A stretch of 64,000 bases of DNA, taken from the NCBI RefSeq assembly GCF_025822245.1, contig NZ_JACKTL010000013.1, positions 1-64,000 on the forward strand, read 5' to 3'. The DNA is from Mycolicibacterium hodleri (lineage in GTDB: Bacteria; Actinomycetota; Actinomycetes; Mycobacteriales; Mycobacteriaceae). Positions 18,568-28,133 of the stretch are shown in pieces (the stretch's first letter is position 1; each line of letters opens with the position of its first letter). A program made the translations under genes and the position numbers. The notes under the pieces are model-generated. The model was not told the origin of the DNA. It saw only the letters and a list, made by a program, of their open reading frames with translations, and searched no databases.

Positions 18568-20097
18568 CTAGTCCCGGACGACGTTGTCCTCGTAGACGAT
18601 TCGCCCGATCAGATCGTAGCGTCGCGGGTCGCGCAGCTTGAAGTACAGCGCCATGCCCGCACCGAAGACGAACAGACCGACCACGATCCACGGCGTCAGC
18701 TTGAACAGCAGGGTTCCGGACGCCGCGCCGGCCGCCGCGTCCTTGTGCTCCCACAGCAGGTACACGACGTACAGCATGCCGATGCCTCCCAGCAGCGGTG
18801 CCAGGAACGTCTTGAACCAGTGTGCGCTCGACGGGTGGTTCTTGTGGAAGTGGAAGTAGGCGATCACCGCGAAGGCGCACAACGCCTGCACCACCAGGAT
18901 CGCCATCGTTCCGAGGATCGCCAGCAGCGTGTACATGTGGATATAGGGGTCCATGCCGGCGAAGTAGAAGGCCAGGATGAGCACCAGCGTGATGCCGGTC
19001 TGCACGAAGGACGCGATGTGCGGCGAGCCGTGGGTGGGATGCGTGGCGCCGATCGACTTCTGCAGCCCCTTCGACAGGCCTTCGCGGCCAAGGGCGTACA
19101 GGTAGCGCGACGCGCAGTTGTGGAACGCCATGCCGCAGGCGAAGGAGCCCGTCACCAGCAGGATGTTGAACAAGGTGATGGCCCACTCGCCGTAGGTGCC
19201 GCGCACGTTGCCGAAGAAGATCTCCGAGGACGTGTCCGCGCTCTGGGCCAACTCCACCGACTTCGCGGGGCCGGTGCCCGCGATGGCCATCCACGACACG
19301 AAGACGTAGAAGATGCCGACACCCAGCACGCTGATCATGGTGGCGCGCGGGATGATTCGCTTGGGGTCCTTGGATTCTTCGCCGTACATCGCGGTGGACT
19401 CGAAGCCGACCCACGACCAGAACGCGAAGAACAAGCCGAGGCCGGCGCTGGCGCCCGCGACCGCCGCGGGGGTGAACGCACCGATGGGGTTGAGCGTCTC
19501 GGCGACGGCGAATCCGTCGGGGCCGCCGCCCTTGAACAGCACCGCCAGGGCGCCGAGGGACAGCATCACGATCTCGGTGACCAGGAACACCCCGAGCACC
19601 TTGGCGGTCAGGTTGACGTCGAAGTAGGTGAGGATGCAGTTGAGCACCAGCATCAGGATCGCGGGCACCAGCCATGGCACGGTGACGTCGAACTGGGACT
19701 TGAAGAGGTTTTGGAAGAAGAACGAGAAGATGCCGATCAGCGAGGCCTCGAACACGATGTAGGCCATGGTGATCAGGAGTCCGCTGGCCATGCCCATGAT
19801 CCGGCCGAGCCCGTGGGAGATGTAGCCGTAGAACGCGCCGGTGGCGGTGATGTGCTTGGCCATCGTGGCGTACCCGATGGCGAACAGGCCGAGCACGACG
19901 GTGGCGACGATGTAGCCGGCGGGCGCATGCGACCCGTTGCCGAAGCCGACGGCGATCGGCACGTTGCCCACCATTGCGGTGATCGGCGCGGCCGTGGCCA
20001 CCGCCATGAAGATGACACCGACCGTGCCGACGGCATTGCGTTTCAGCCGTTGGACGTCACCGGTGTTCTCATCGCGGGATACTGCTTGATCGGTCAT
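18568..20097 (-). CDS. APC-family amine/amino acid permease
   Basis: A 509-residue permease with about 12 membrane helices. The first helix carries the APC signature (GVIFMAVATAAPITAMVGN) and helix 6 carries FFAFWSWVGFE, the usual substrate-path region. APC members import amino acids, ethanolamine and other amines by proton coupling. It lies 54 bp upstream of the diol dehydratase in the same direction and is divergent from the aminotransferase operon. A permease of this family also accompanies the enzymes in mycobacterial RMM loci, so an amino alcohol is a reasonable guess for the substrate. Confidence 0.88.
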   Translation of the reverse strand: MTDQAVSRDENTGDVQRLKRNAVGTVGVIFMAVATAAPITAMVGNVPIAVGFGNGSHAPAGYIVATVVLGLFAIGYATMAKHITATGAFYGYISHGLGRIMGMASGLLITMAYIVFEASLIGIFSFFFQNLFKSQFDVTVPWLVPAILMLVLNCILTYFDVNLTAKVLGVFLVTEIVMLSLGALAVLFKGGGPDGFAVAETLNPIGAFTPAAVAGASAGLGLFFAFWSWVGFESTAMYGEESKDPKRIIPRATMISVLGVGIFYVFVSWMAIAGTGPAKSVELAQSADTSSEIFFGNVRGTYGEWAITLFNILLVTGSFACGMAFHNCASRYLYALGREGLSKGLQKSIGATHPTHGSPHIASFVQTGITLVLILAFYFAGMDPYIHMYTLLAILGTMAILVVQALCAFAVIAYFHFHKNHPSSAHWFKTFLAPLLGGIGMLYVVYLLWEHKDAAAGAASGTLLFKLTPWIVVGLFVFGAGMALYFKLRDPRRYDLIGRIVYEDNVVRD

Positions 20098-20299
20098 CGG
20101 TGGTCACCTTCCAGGCGAACGACGGGGGTCCGGCGGTGACCCAGTGTGCTGTGGCCCACAGTCGAACTTCCGTATATTGGCATCACCAAATGGATCGTGC
20201 AACCGTTCCGGTAGTCCATTGACAGAAATGGTCCAACCTTTTTAGGGTGGGTGCCTCGACGCCAGCGTGAGCTCGAGACACCTCAGGCAGGGAGTCCAG
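20098..20299. promoter_or_regulatory. Divergent promoter region with two candidate operators
   Basis: This gap separates the permease/dehydratase operon from the aminotransferase operon and must hold both promoters. It contains two perfect-arm inverted repeats: TTGG-CATCA-CCAA at 20177-20189 and CCATT-GACAGA-AATGG at 20216-20231. The segment is more AT-rich than its surroundings. The GntR regulator coded downstream is the obvious candidate to bind them, but that is inference. Confidence 0.5.
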
Positions 20300-21571
20300 T
20301 TGTTCGACTACGGCACGTTCTCGTTCGAGTCCAAGGCTCAGGTGCTCGAGCAGGCGAAGAAGTACTGGAATCCGGACAAGACCCAATTCTGGACCGACGC
20401 CGGGGTCGACCTGGTGATCGACCGCCGCGAGGAATACTTCCTGTGGGACATGGACGGTCGCCGGTTGATCGACATGCACCTCAACGGCGGCACCTACAAC
20501 CTCGGCCACCGCAACGCCGAGATCATGGCCGCAGTCGTCGAGGGACTGCAGCACTTCGACATCGGCAACCACCACTTCCCGTCGGTCGCGCGCACCGCAC
20601 TGGCGCAGCGACTGGTCGAGTCGGCACCCGCGTCGATCACCAAGGTGGCCTTCGGATCCGGCGGCGGCGAGGCCATCGACATCGCGCTCAAGAGCGCCCG
20701 GCACGCCACCCAACGCCGCAAGATCGTCTCGATCATCAAGGCCTATCACGGCCACACCGGCTTGGCCGTGGCCACCGGCGACGACCGCTTCTCCAAGCTG
20801 TTCCTCTCCGACCGGCCCGACGAGTTCGTCCAGGTGCCCTTCGGTGACGTCGACGCGATGGAACAGGCGCTCTCCGCGGGAGACGTCGCGGCCGTGATCA
20901 TGGAGACCATTCCCGCGACCTACGGGTTCCCCCTTCCGCCAGCCGGATACCTCGAAGCGGTCAAGGAACTCACCGAACGCCACGACACCCTCTACATCGC
21001 CGACGAGGTGCAGACGGGCCTGATGCGCACCGGAGAGATGTGGGGCATCACCAAGCACGGCATCGAACCCGACATCATGGTCGCCGGCAAGGGGCTCTCC
21101 GGCGGCATCTACCCGATCACCGCCGCCATGCTCGGCGACCGCGCCGCCCAGTGGCTCGACCAGGACGGCTTCGCCCACATCTCGACCTTCGGCGGCGCCG
21201 AACTCGGCTGCGTCGCCGCCATCAAGACCCTGGAGATCACCAGCCGCCCGGAGGTCCGGTCCTCGGTGCACGAGATCACCGACGTCTTCGCCGCGGGGCT
21301 GGCCAGGATCAAGGCGGACCACGCGGACTGGTTCGTCGGCATCCGGCAGAACGGGGTGGTCATCGGCCTCGAGTTCAACCACCCCGACGGCGCGAAGTAC
21401 GTGATGCGCGAACTGTACGAGAACGGCGTCTGGGCCATCTTCTCCACGTTGGATCCCTCTGTCCTCCAATTCAAGCCGGGGTTGCTGCTGAGTCGCGAGC
21501 TGTGCGACGACGTGCTAGAACGCTTGAACGTGGCAGTGGGCAAGGCTGCCCTGGCAGCGAAGGCGGGGTAG
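20300..21571 (+). CDS. Class III PLP-dependent aminotransferase
   Basis: A 423-residue fold-type I enzyme of the omega-aminotransferase/phospholyase group. The PLP lysine is K264 in VAGKGLSGG; D235 in ADEVQTG contacts the pyridine nitrogen. GSGGGEAIDIALK and YHGHTG are the cofactor-phosphate regions. The class includes both aminotransferases and amino-alcohol phosphate lyases, and the kinase gene 2 nt downstream makes the lyase option attractive. The TTG at 20300 follows GCAGGGAG by about 5 nt and gives MFDYGTFSFESK. The in-frame GTG at 20267 has no well-placed site. First gene of a four-gene run. Confidence 0.9.
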   Translation: MFDYGTFSFESKAQVLEQAKKYWNPDKTQFWTDAGVDLVIDRREEYFLWDMDGRRLIDMHLNGGTYNLGHRNAEIMAAVVEGLQHFDIGNHHFPSVARTALAQRLVESAPASITKVAFGSGGGEAIDIALKSARHATQRRKIVSIIKAYHGHTGLAVATGDDRFSKLFLSDRPDEFVQVPFGDVDAMEQALSAGDVAAVIMETIPATYGFPLPPAGYLEAVKELTERHDTLYIADEVQTGLMRTGEMWGITKHGIEPDIMVAGKGLSGGIYPITAAMLGDRAAQWLDQDGFAHISTFGGAELGCVAAIKTLEITSRPEVRSSVHEITDVFAAGLARIKADHADWFVGIRQNGVVIGLEFNHPDGAKYVMRELYENGVWAIFSTLDPSVLQFKPGLLLSRELCDDVLERLNVAVGKAALAAKAG

Positions 21572-21573
21572 GC

Positions 21574-22572
21574 ATGGGCGATGAGGGGTTCGTCGCCGAC
21601 GACGTCGACGTCGCACGAACCGCGCTCTCCGAGTACGCCCATCCCGCCCGCGCCACCCTGCGCCTGCTGAACCTGTCGGAGAACGCCACCTACGAAGTCG
21701 TCGACGACCACACCGGGGTGCGGTCGATCCTCCGCGTGCACCGCAAGGGCTATCACAGCCGCGCCGAAATCGAATCCGAGCTCGACTGGCTCGCCGCGCT
21801 GCGGCGCGACGGCGACGTCACGGTCCCCGTCGTGCGCCCGGCCCGCGACGGTCGCCGGGTGGTGACGGTGGATCAGGACGGGACCGCCCGTCACGTCGTG
21901 CACTTCGAGATGGTGGCGGGCACCGAGCCCGACGAAAAGGCGCTCACCACCTCCGACTTCCACACCCTGGGCCGAATAACCGCTGCCCTGCACGATCATT
22001 CGACGACGTGGACGCGCCCGCAGGGGTTCCACCGGTTCTCGTGGGACTGGCAGCACAGCCTTGGTGACCGGCCGCGCTGGGGCCGCTGGGAGGACGCGAC
22101 CGGGGTGGGCGAACCGGAGCGACGGGTGCTCGACCCGGCCCGCGACCTCCTTCGGCGTCGGCTAGAGGAATACGGCACCGGACCCGAGGTCTTCGGTCTG
22201 GTGCACGCCGACCTGCGGCTGGCCAACCTGCTCGTCGACGGCTCCAAGATCACCGTCATCGACTTCGACGACTGCGGGTTCGGTTGGCACTTCTACGATT
22301 TCGGGACCGCGGTGTCCTTCTTCGAGGACGACCCGGCGGTACCCGAATGGCAAGACGCGTGGGTGGCCGGATATCGGACCCGGCGCCCGATGGCGGCTTC
22401 CGACGAGGCGATGTTGCCGTCGTTCGTGTTGTTGCGCAGATTGTTGCTCTTGGCATGGATGGGCTCGCACAGCCATTCCCGGGAATCGCAGGCGATGTCG
22501 ATCACCTACGCCAAGGGCAGTTGTGAACTCGCCGAACGGTATCTCGGCTCCGACGGCCGACGGCTGGCCTGA
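21574..22572 (+). CDS. APH-type phosphotransferase (amino alcohol kinase candidate)
   Basis: A 332-residue small-molecule kinase of the aminoglycoside phosphotransferase/choline kinase fold. The catalytic loop is HADLRLANLL and the metal-binding motif is IDFDDCG. The N-lobe carries SENATYEV and ILRVHRKG with the ATP-binding lysine. It starts 2 nt after the aminotransferase stop, so the pair is translationally linked. In RMM loci a kinase of this fold next to a class III enzyme is thought to phosphorylate 1-amino-2-propanol; the same job here is inference. Confidence 0.87.
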   Translation: MGDEGFVADDVDVARTALSEYAHPARATLRLLNLSENATYEVVDDHTGVRSILRVHRKGYHSRAEIESELDWLAALRRDGDVTVPVVRPARDGRRVVTVDQDGTARHVVHFEMVAGTEPDEKALTTSDFHTLGRITAALHDHSTTWTRPQGFHRFSWDWQHSLGDRPRWGRWEDATGVGEPERRVLDPARDLLRRRLEEYGTGPEVFGLVHADLRLANLLVDGSKITVIDFDDCGFGWHFYDFGTAVSFFEDDPAVPEWQDAWVAGYRTRRPMAASDEAMLPSFVLLRRLLLLAWMGSHSHSRESQAMSITYAKGSCELAERYLGSDGRRLA

Positions 22573-22616
22573 GTCCCACCCAGTGATAGCCCGCGAAGAG
22601 CTCTGAAAGGCAACCC

Positions 22617-23396
22617 ATGTTCCAGTCATTGCAGGGCCGCACGGCGATCGTCACCGGCGGAAGTCGCGGCATCGGCCGCGGCATCGCCGAGACCTTCGCC
22701 GCCGCGGGGGTCAACGTCGTTATCACCGGCCGCAGCCAGGTCGACGTCGACGCCGCCGTCACCTCCTTGGCCGATGCGCCCGGCACCGTGACGGGGGTGG
22801 CCGCCGACGTCACCAGCCCGGAGGACTGCAAGAAGGTGGTCGCCACCGCGGTGGAACGCCACGGCGGGTTGGACATCGTGTGCGCGAATGCGGGCATCTT
22901 CCCGTCCGCCCGGCTCGAGGACATGACCCCCGAGGACCTCGAGGAGGTGCTCGGGGTCAACTTCAAGGGCACGGTGTACATCATCCAGGCGGCACTGTCC
23001 GCGCTGGCCGACAGCGGCCACGGTCGCGTCGTCGTCACGTCGTCGATCACGGGTCCCTACACCGGGTATCCGGGATGGTCGCACTACGGCGCCAGCAAGG
23101 CCGCCCAACTCGGCTTCATCCGCACCGCGGCAATGGAGTTGGCGCCCAAGAACATCACGATCAACGCCGTGCTCCCCGGCAACATCGTCACCGAGGGCCT
23201 CGTCGACATGGGCGAGGACTACATGAAACAAATGGCCGCCGCCGTGCCCGCCGGGCGGCTCGGCACCGTGGCCGACATCGGCAACGCCGCGCTGTTCTTC
23301 GCCACCGAGGAGGCCGGGTACGTCACCGGGCAGTCGCTCGTCGTCGACGGCGGCCAGATCCTGCCCGAGTCCCAGGCGGCGATCGCCGAACAGTAG
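22617..23396 (+). CDS. SDR-family oxidoreductase (amino alcohol dehydrogenase candidate)
   Basis: A 259-residue classical short-chain dehydrogenase. The Rossmann glycine motif is TGGSRGIG (residues 14-21), NAG lies at about residue 89, and the catalytic Ser and Tyr-x3-Lys are in SSITG and YGASK. It lies 44 nt after the kinase with AAAGG before the ATG. A known M. smegmatis RMM enzyme of this family oxidises (S)-1-amino-2-propanol, and the same neighbours occur here. FabG-like activity on another alcohol cannot be excluded. Confidence 0.85.
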   Translation: MFQSLQGRTAIVTGGSRGIGRGIAETFAAAGVNVVITGRSQVDVDAAVTSLADAPGTVTGVAADVTSPEDCKKVVATAVERHGGLDIVCANAGIFPSARLEDMTPEDLEEVLGVNFKGTVYIIQAALSALADSGHGRVVVTSSITGPYTGYPGWSHYGASKAAQLGFIRTAAMELAPKNITINAVLPGNIVTEGLVDMGEDYMKQMAAAVPAGRLGTVADIGNAALFFATEEAGYVTGQSLVVDGGQILPESQAAIAEQ

Positions 23397-23447
23397 CTCC
23401 ACCGCGCCCTAGAATTGGTCTACCCGAATGCCGAGAGGGGGCCAGCG

Positions 23448-24206
23448 TTGACCAAGTCGACCGAGGAACTGCGGCGTCGCATCGTCGCCGACATCAACGC
23501 CGGCGCACCCGGCGCGAAGCTCGGCAGCGAACGCGACCTCGCCGAGCGCTATTCGACCAGCCGCTCCAGCCTGCGCCAGATGCTCGCGGCGCTGGAGGAG
23601 GCCGGCCTCGTCCACCGCGTGATCGGCCGCGCGGGCGGCATCTTCATCAGCCACGCCCAGGTGCAACGCAGCCTGGCCAACGTCGTGGGAGTGCCCGCCT
23701 TCCTGGCCAGCCAGGGGTACGTCGCCGGCACCCGGGTGCTCTCGACCAAGATCACCGCACCGGACCGCACCACCCAGTCGGCGCTGCAGATCGGCGCCTC
23801 GGACTTCGTCGTGGAGATCCAGCGGGTCCGCCTCGCCGACGGCTCCCCCATCTCGTTGGAGTTGGCGCAGTTCCCCGCCGAGTCGTTTCCCGGGCTGCTC
23901 GAAAAGCAGCTCGGCGGTTCGATTTACGAGATCCTGGAGAACGACTACGGCCTGGTCACCTCCCGTGCCGACGAGCGCATCGAGGCCGTCAACGCCACGC
24001 CCGACGAGGCGTCGCTGCTGGCGATCAAGGCCCGGTCGGCCCTGCTGCTGATCACCCGCGTCACCTACGACCAGAACGATTCGCCGTGCGAGTTCTCCCG
24101 CGACCTGTTCCGCGGCGACCGCACTCGGTTGGGCGTCACCGTGCAGGGTCGCGGCATCGGCGTCCAGTCACCCGTCGCCGCGGCGACGGTGGCGCTGCAC
24201 AGCTGA
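23448..24206 (+). CDS. GntR/HutC-family transcriptional regulator with UTRA domain
   Basis: A 252-residue regulator. The N-terminal winged helix (about 1-72) has [20 protein letters not shown] as recognition region. The C-terminal UTRA ligand domain (about 90-240) has [10 protein letters not shown] and LLITRVTYD. It closes the aminotransferase operon and probably controls it and the divergent permease in response to a pathway amine. The TTG at 23448 follows GAGAGGGGG at a normal distance; a TTG 11 codons earlier is the alternative. Confidence 0.87.
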   Translation: MTKSTEELRRRIVADINAGAPGAKLGSERDLAERYSTSRSSLRQMLAALEEAGLVHRVIGRAGGIFISHAQVQRSLANVVGVPAFLASQGYVAGTRVLSTKITAPDRTTQSALQIGASDFVVEIQRVRLADGSPISLELAQFPAESFPGLLEKQLGGSIYEILENDYGLVTSRADERIEAVNATPDEASLLAIKARSALLLITRVTYDQNDSPCEFSRDLFRGDRTRLGVTVQGRGIGVQSPVAAATVALHS

Positions 24207-24229
24207 ACGAGGTCGCTAGATTGGCGGGC

Positions 24230-25102
24230 ATGAGCCCCGCAGGACGGTTCGCCCCGAGCCCGTCGGCCGATCTGCACGTCGGCAACCTGCGCACGGCGGT
24301 CCTGGCATGGCTGTTCGCCCGCTCGACGGGACGGCGCTTCCTGGTGCGCGTGGAGGACCTCGACGACCGCGCCAGGGACGACGTTGCGCGGCGGCAGCTC
24401 GAGGACCTGGCCGCGATCGGCCTCACGTGGGACGCACCGCCCGAGCGTCAATCCGACCACCAGGCGCGCTACGACGCGGTCGTCGACGAGCTCGCCGGAC
24501 GGGGGATGACCTACGAATGCCATTGCAGCAGAAGGGACATCCTAGCGGCGCCGCGCGCACCTCATGCGCCGGAGGGGGCGTACCCGGGAACCTGCCGCGA
24601 CTTGAGCGACGCCGAACGCGCCGAACGCGCGGCCACCGGCCGACCACCCGCGGTGCGGCTGCGGTCGGAGGTCACTCGGTTCACCGTCACCGACCTGCTG
24701 CACGGCAGCTACACCGGGGTGGTCGACGACTTCGTGCTGCGCCGCGGTGACGGCGTCCCCGCCTACAACCTCGCCGCCGTCGTCGACGACGCCGCGCAGG
24801 ACGTCGACCAGGTGGTGCGCGGCGACGACCTGCTGCCGTCCTCGCCGCGGCAGGCCTACCTCGGCGCGCTGCTCGGCCACGTGACGCCGACCTACGCCCA
24901 CGTCCCATTGGTGCTCAACGCCGAGGGCAAGCGCCTGGCCAAGCGCGACGGCGCCGTCACCCTCGCCGAGGTCGGGGCGGGGCGCGCCCTCGGCCAGATC
25001 GCCGAGTCGCTCGGGTACACGGCCACGACGGTCGCCGACATGCTGGCCGAGTTCGACCCGAGCCGGCTGCCACGAGAACCTTGGATTTACCAGCCCAGGT
25101 GA
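24230..25102 (+). CDS. gluQ: Glutamyl-Q tRNA(Asp) synthetase
   Basis: A 290-residue truncated relative of glutamyl-tRNA synthetase that lacks the anticodon-binding domain. GluQ-RS attaches glutamate to queuosine in tRNA-Asp. The HIGH-type motif reads [14 protein letters not shown] precedes it, and the KMSKS-type motif is RLAKRDGA. The zinc ligands CHC and a later YPGTC are in place. The ATG at 24230 is the first after the GntR stop. The enzyme needs queuosine-modified tRNA, and a tgt gene lies 7 kb downstream. Confidence 0.9.
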   Translation: MSPAGRFAPSPSADLHVGNLRTAVLAWLFARSTGRRFLVRVEDLDDRARDDVARRQLEDLAAIGLTWDAPPERQSDHQARYDAVVDELAGRGMTYECHCSRRDILAAPRAPHAPEGAYPGTCRDLSDAERAERAATGRPPAVRLRSEVTRFTVTDLLHGSYTGVVDDFVLRRGDGVPAYNLAAVVDDAAQDVDQVVRGDDLLPSSPRQAYLGALLGHVTPTYAHVPLVLNAEGKRLAKRDGAVTLAEVGAGRALGQIAESLGYTATTVADMLAEFDPSRLPREPWIYQPR

Positions 25103-25146
25103 GGAAAACCCTATCCGGGTCGGCGTCGGGTTGGTAGCTTCCGCCG

Positions 25147-27357
25147 GTGTTCGGATACTTCCGGCGGGCAATGCTCGCCGTCCTCGTCGTCGCTGCGGTG
25201 ATCCTCGGCTCGGCCGCCTGCGGGTCGTCGGACAAGACCGCCGACCCCATCAAGTCGGCTGGGGTGCTGCGCGTCGGCACTGAAGGCGTCTACTCGCCGT
25301 TCAGCTTTCACGATCCCGCCACCGGCGAACTCGTCGGCTACGACGTCGACGTCGCCAAGGCCGTCGGTCAGAAGCTGGGCGTGAAGGTCGAATTCGTCGA
25401 AACACCGTGGGATTCGATGTTCGCCGCGCTGGAAGCGGACCGCTTCGACGTCGTCGCCAACCAGGTGACCGTCAACCCGGAACGCCAAGCCAAGTACGAC
25501 CTGTCACAGCCCTACACCGTCGGCGAGGGCGTCATCGTCACGCGTGCCGACGACGACTCGATCACGTCGCTCGCCGACCTGAAGGGCAAGACCGCGGCGG
25601 AGAACGCCACCAGCAACTGGTCGGAGGTCGCCCGCAAGGCCGGCGCCAAGGTCGAGTCGGTCGACGGCTTCAGCCAGGCCATCACGCTGCTCAACCAGGG
25701 CCGCGTCGACGTCGTCGTCAACGACAGCATCGCCGTCTACGCCTACCTCGCCGAGACCGGCGACAAGTCGGTGAAGATCGCGGGCACCGTCGGCGAGAAG
25801 AGCGAGCAGGCCCTCGCCGCCCGGAAGAACAGCGGCATGCTTCCCGAGCTCGACAAGGCGCTCGGCGAGTTACGGGCCGACGGAACGCTTTCCACGATCT
25901 CGCAGAAGTACCTCAAGGCCGATGCGACGGGAACACCGCCGTCGACGCCGATCAGGTCGTCGGGTGTGCTGCGCGTCGGCACCGAGGGCACGTATTCGCC
26001 GTTCAGTTACCACGACCCGGCGACCGGCCAGCTCGCCGGCTACGACGTCGACGTGGCGAAGGCGGTTGCCGAGAACCTGGGCGTCAAGGTCGAATTCGTC
26101 GAGACGCCGTGGGATTCCATCTTCGCCGCGCTGGAGGCCAACCGGTTCGACGTGGTGGCCAACGAGGTCACCCTCACGCCCGAGCGCCAGGCCAAGTACG
26201 ACCTGTCAGAGCCGTACTCGGTGGGCGAGGGCGTCATCGTCACCAAGGCCGACGACGACTCGATCAAGAGTCTGGCCGACCTGAAGGGCAAGACGACGGC
26301 GCAGTCGATCACCAGCAACTGGGCGCAGGTCGCCCGCGACGCCGGTGCCAACGTCGAGTCGGTGGAGGGCTTCTCGCAGGCGATCACTCTGCTGAACCAG
26401 GGCCGCGTCGACGCCACCGTGAACGACAGCATCGCGGTGTACGCCTACCTCGCCGAGACGGGCGACAAGTCCATCAAGATCGCGGCGAAGACCGACGAGA
26501 AGAGCGAACAGGCGATCGCCGCCCGCAAGGACAGCGGTTACCTCCCCGAACTCAACGGCGCCATCGACCAGCTTCGCGCGTCGGGCAAGCTCGCCCAGAT
26601 CTCGCAGAAGTACCTCAAGGCCGACGCCACCGGCGCCGGGCAGGCGGGGCAGGCGCCGCAGACCGGTGGTGCGCAGCAGAACGCGCCGCCGGTGCGCTCG
26701 GCGTGGCAGCTGATCCTGGACAACCTGTGGCCGCTGGCCAAGGCCGCGATCACCGCGACCATCCCGCTGACGATCATCAGCTTCGCCCTCGGTCTGGTGA
26801 TCGCCCTTGCGGTGGCGCTGGCCCGGTTGTCGCCGAACGTCGTCGTGACCAACGTCGCGCGGTTCTACATCTCGATCATCCGCGGCACTCCCCTGCTGGT
26901 GCAGTTGTTCATCGTGTTCTACGCGCTGCCTCAGCTCGGGGTGAAGATCGACCCGTTCCCGGCGGCGGTGATCGCGTTCAGCCTCAACGTCGGCGGTTAC
27001 GGGGCGGAGATCATCCGCTCGGCGATCCAAAGCATCCCGAAGGGCCAGTGGGAGGCCGCCGAGACGATCGGCTTCAACTACGTTGGCGCACTGAAGCGCA
27101 TCATCCTGCCGCAGGCCGCCCGCGTGGCGGTGCCGCCGCTGTCCAACACGTTGATCTCGCTGGTGAAGGACACGTCGCTGGCGTCGACGATCCTGGTCAC
27201 CGAACTGTTGCGGCAGGCCCAGATCGTCGCGGCGCCGACGTTCGAGTTCTTCGCCCTGTACGGCACAGCGGCAGCGTATTACTGGGTGATCTGCCTGGTG
27301 CTGTCGTTCGGCCAGGGCCGCCTGGAACACCGACTGGAGAGGTACGTGGCGCGATGA
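25147..27357 (+). CDS. Amino acid ABC transporter: two substrate-binding domains fused to permease
   Basis: A 736-residue polytopic lipoprotein. A signal peptide with a weak lipobox ends at C25. Two family-3 substrate-binding domains follow (residues 39-272 and 273 to about 497), both containing [20 protein letters not shown] and RFDVVAN. A Gln/Gly/Pro-rich linker leads to a HisM-type permease domain (about 520-736) with the EAA loop near [21 protein letters not shown]. Homologs bind glutamine, histidine or other polar amino acids. The layout parallels GlnP of lactococci. It overlaps the ATPase gene by 4 bp. Confidence 0.92.
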   Translation: MFGYFRRAMLAVLVVAAVILGSAACGSSDKTADPIKSAGVLRVGTEGVYSPFSFHDPATGELVGYDVDVAKAVGQKLGVKVEFVETPWDSMFAALEADRFDVVANQVTVNPERQAKYDLSQPYTVGEGVIVTRADDDSITSLADLKGKTAAENATSNWSEVARKAGAKVESVDGFSQAITLLNQGRVDVVVNDSIAVYAYLAETGDKSVKIAGTVGEKSEQALAARKNSGMLPELDKALGELRADGTLSTISQKYLKADATGTPPSTPIRSSGVLRVGTEGTYSPFSYHDPATGQLAGYDVDVAKAVAENLGVKVEFVETPWDSIFAALEANRFDVVANEVTLTPERQAKYDLSEPYSVGEGVIVTKADDDSIKSLADLKGKTTAQSITSNWAQVARDAGANVESVEGFSQAITLLNQGRVDATVNDSIAVYAYLAETGDKSIKIAAKTDEKSEQAIAARKDSGYLPELNGAIDQLRASGKLAQISQKYLKADATGAGQAGQAPQTGGAQQNAPPVRSAWQLILDNLWPLAKAAITATIPLTIISFALGLVIALAVALARLSPNVVVTNVARFYISIIRGTPLLVQLFIVFYALPQLGVKIDPFPAAVIAFSLNVGGYGAEIIRSAIQSIPKGQWEAAETIGFNYVGALKRIILPQAARVAVPPLSNTLISLVKDTSLASTILVTELLRQAQIVAAPTFEFFALYGTAAAYYWVICLVLSFGQGRLEHRLERYVAR
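25261..26640 (+). repeat. Tandem duplication of the substrate-binding domain (702-bp period)
   Basis: Unit 1 runs 25261-25962 and unit 2 begins at 25963, an offset of exactly 234 codons. Both start GVLRVGTEG and both end near [11 protein letters not shown]. The units are highly similar in protein and DNA, far more than separate members of the family would be. This indicates a fairly recent in-frame duplication or gene conversion. Confidence 0.9.
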
Positions 27358-28133
27358 GCGACAGCACCGAGGAAACGGCGACCGACTACCGCGTCGTCGC
27401 CGAGGGCGTCGAGAAGGCCTTCGGCGACAACAAGGTGCTCAAGGGCGTCTCGTTCAAGGTCGAGCGCGGCACCGCAACCGCCATCATCGGCCCGTCGGGG
27501 TCGGGCAAGACGACGCTGCTGCGCACGCTCAACGCGCTCGACCGGGCCGACGCCGGGGTGATCCGGGTGGACGACGTCGAGATCGACTTCGCCACTCCGA
27601 CACCGAAACCCGACATTCGTCGCTTCCAGTCGCGCAGCGGCTTCGTGTTCCAGAGCCACAACCTGTTTCCGCACAAGACGGTGCTGCAGAACGTCATCGA
27701 GGGGCCCGTCATCGTGCAGAAGCGTCCCAAGGACGAGGCCGTCGCCGATGCGCTCGTGCTGCTCGACCAGGTCGGACTGGCCGACAAGAAGGACCAGTAC
27801 CCGTTCCAGCTGTCGGGCGGTCAGCAGCAACGCGTCGGCATCGCCCGTGCGCTGGCCCTCAAGCCCAAGCTGGTGCTGTTCGACGAGCCCACCTCCGCGC
27901 TCGATCCCGAGCTGGTCGGCGAGGTGCTGTCGGTGATCAAGGATCTCGCGGTGGAGGGGTGGACGTTGGTGATCGTCACCCACGAGATCCAGTTCGCCCG
28001 CCAGGTATCCAACCAGGTGCTGTTCACCGATCAGGGCGTCATCTTGGAGCAGGGCACCCCCGACGAGGTCATCGGCCATCCGAAGGAAGACCGCACCCGA
28101 CAGTTCCTCGACCGCATCCTGAACCCGCTCTAG
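27354..28133 (+). CDS. Amino acid ABC transporter ATP-binding protein
   Basis: A 259-residue ATPase of the polar amino acid uptake (PAAT) group. It has Walker [10 protein letters not shown]-loop [10 protein letters not shown], signature LSGGQQQR, Walker [13 protein letters not shown] and switch His in VTHE. It pairs with the fused binding-protein/permease coded just upstream, whose stop it overlaps by 4 bp. Together the two genes encode a complete importer. Its last codons overlap the end of the convergent oxidoreductase gene at a CTAG. Confidence 0.93.
   Translation: MSDSTEETATDYRVVAEGVEKAFGDNKVLKGVSFKVERGTATAIIGPSGSGKTTLLRTLNALDRADAGVIRVDDVEIDFATPTPKPDIRRFQSRSGFVFQSHNLFPHKTVLQNVIEGPVIVQKRPKDEAVADALVLLDQVGLADKKDQYPFQLSGGQQQRVGIARALALKPKLVLFDEPTSALDPELVGEVLSVIKDLAVEGWTLVIVTHEIQFARQVSNQVLFTDQGVILEQGTPDEVIGHPKEDRTRQFLDRILNPL

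Noticed and set aside
20098..20299. Cobalamin riboswitch ahead of the B12-dependent operon
   Set aside because: I looked for the B12-box pattern here and in the 54-bp gap before the dehydratase and did not see it.
25261..26640. Assembly error explaining the duplicated binding domain
   Set aside because: The units differ by many scattered substitutions and the reading frame is continuous, so a true duplication is more likely, though read data would settle it.
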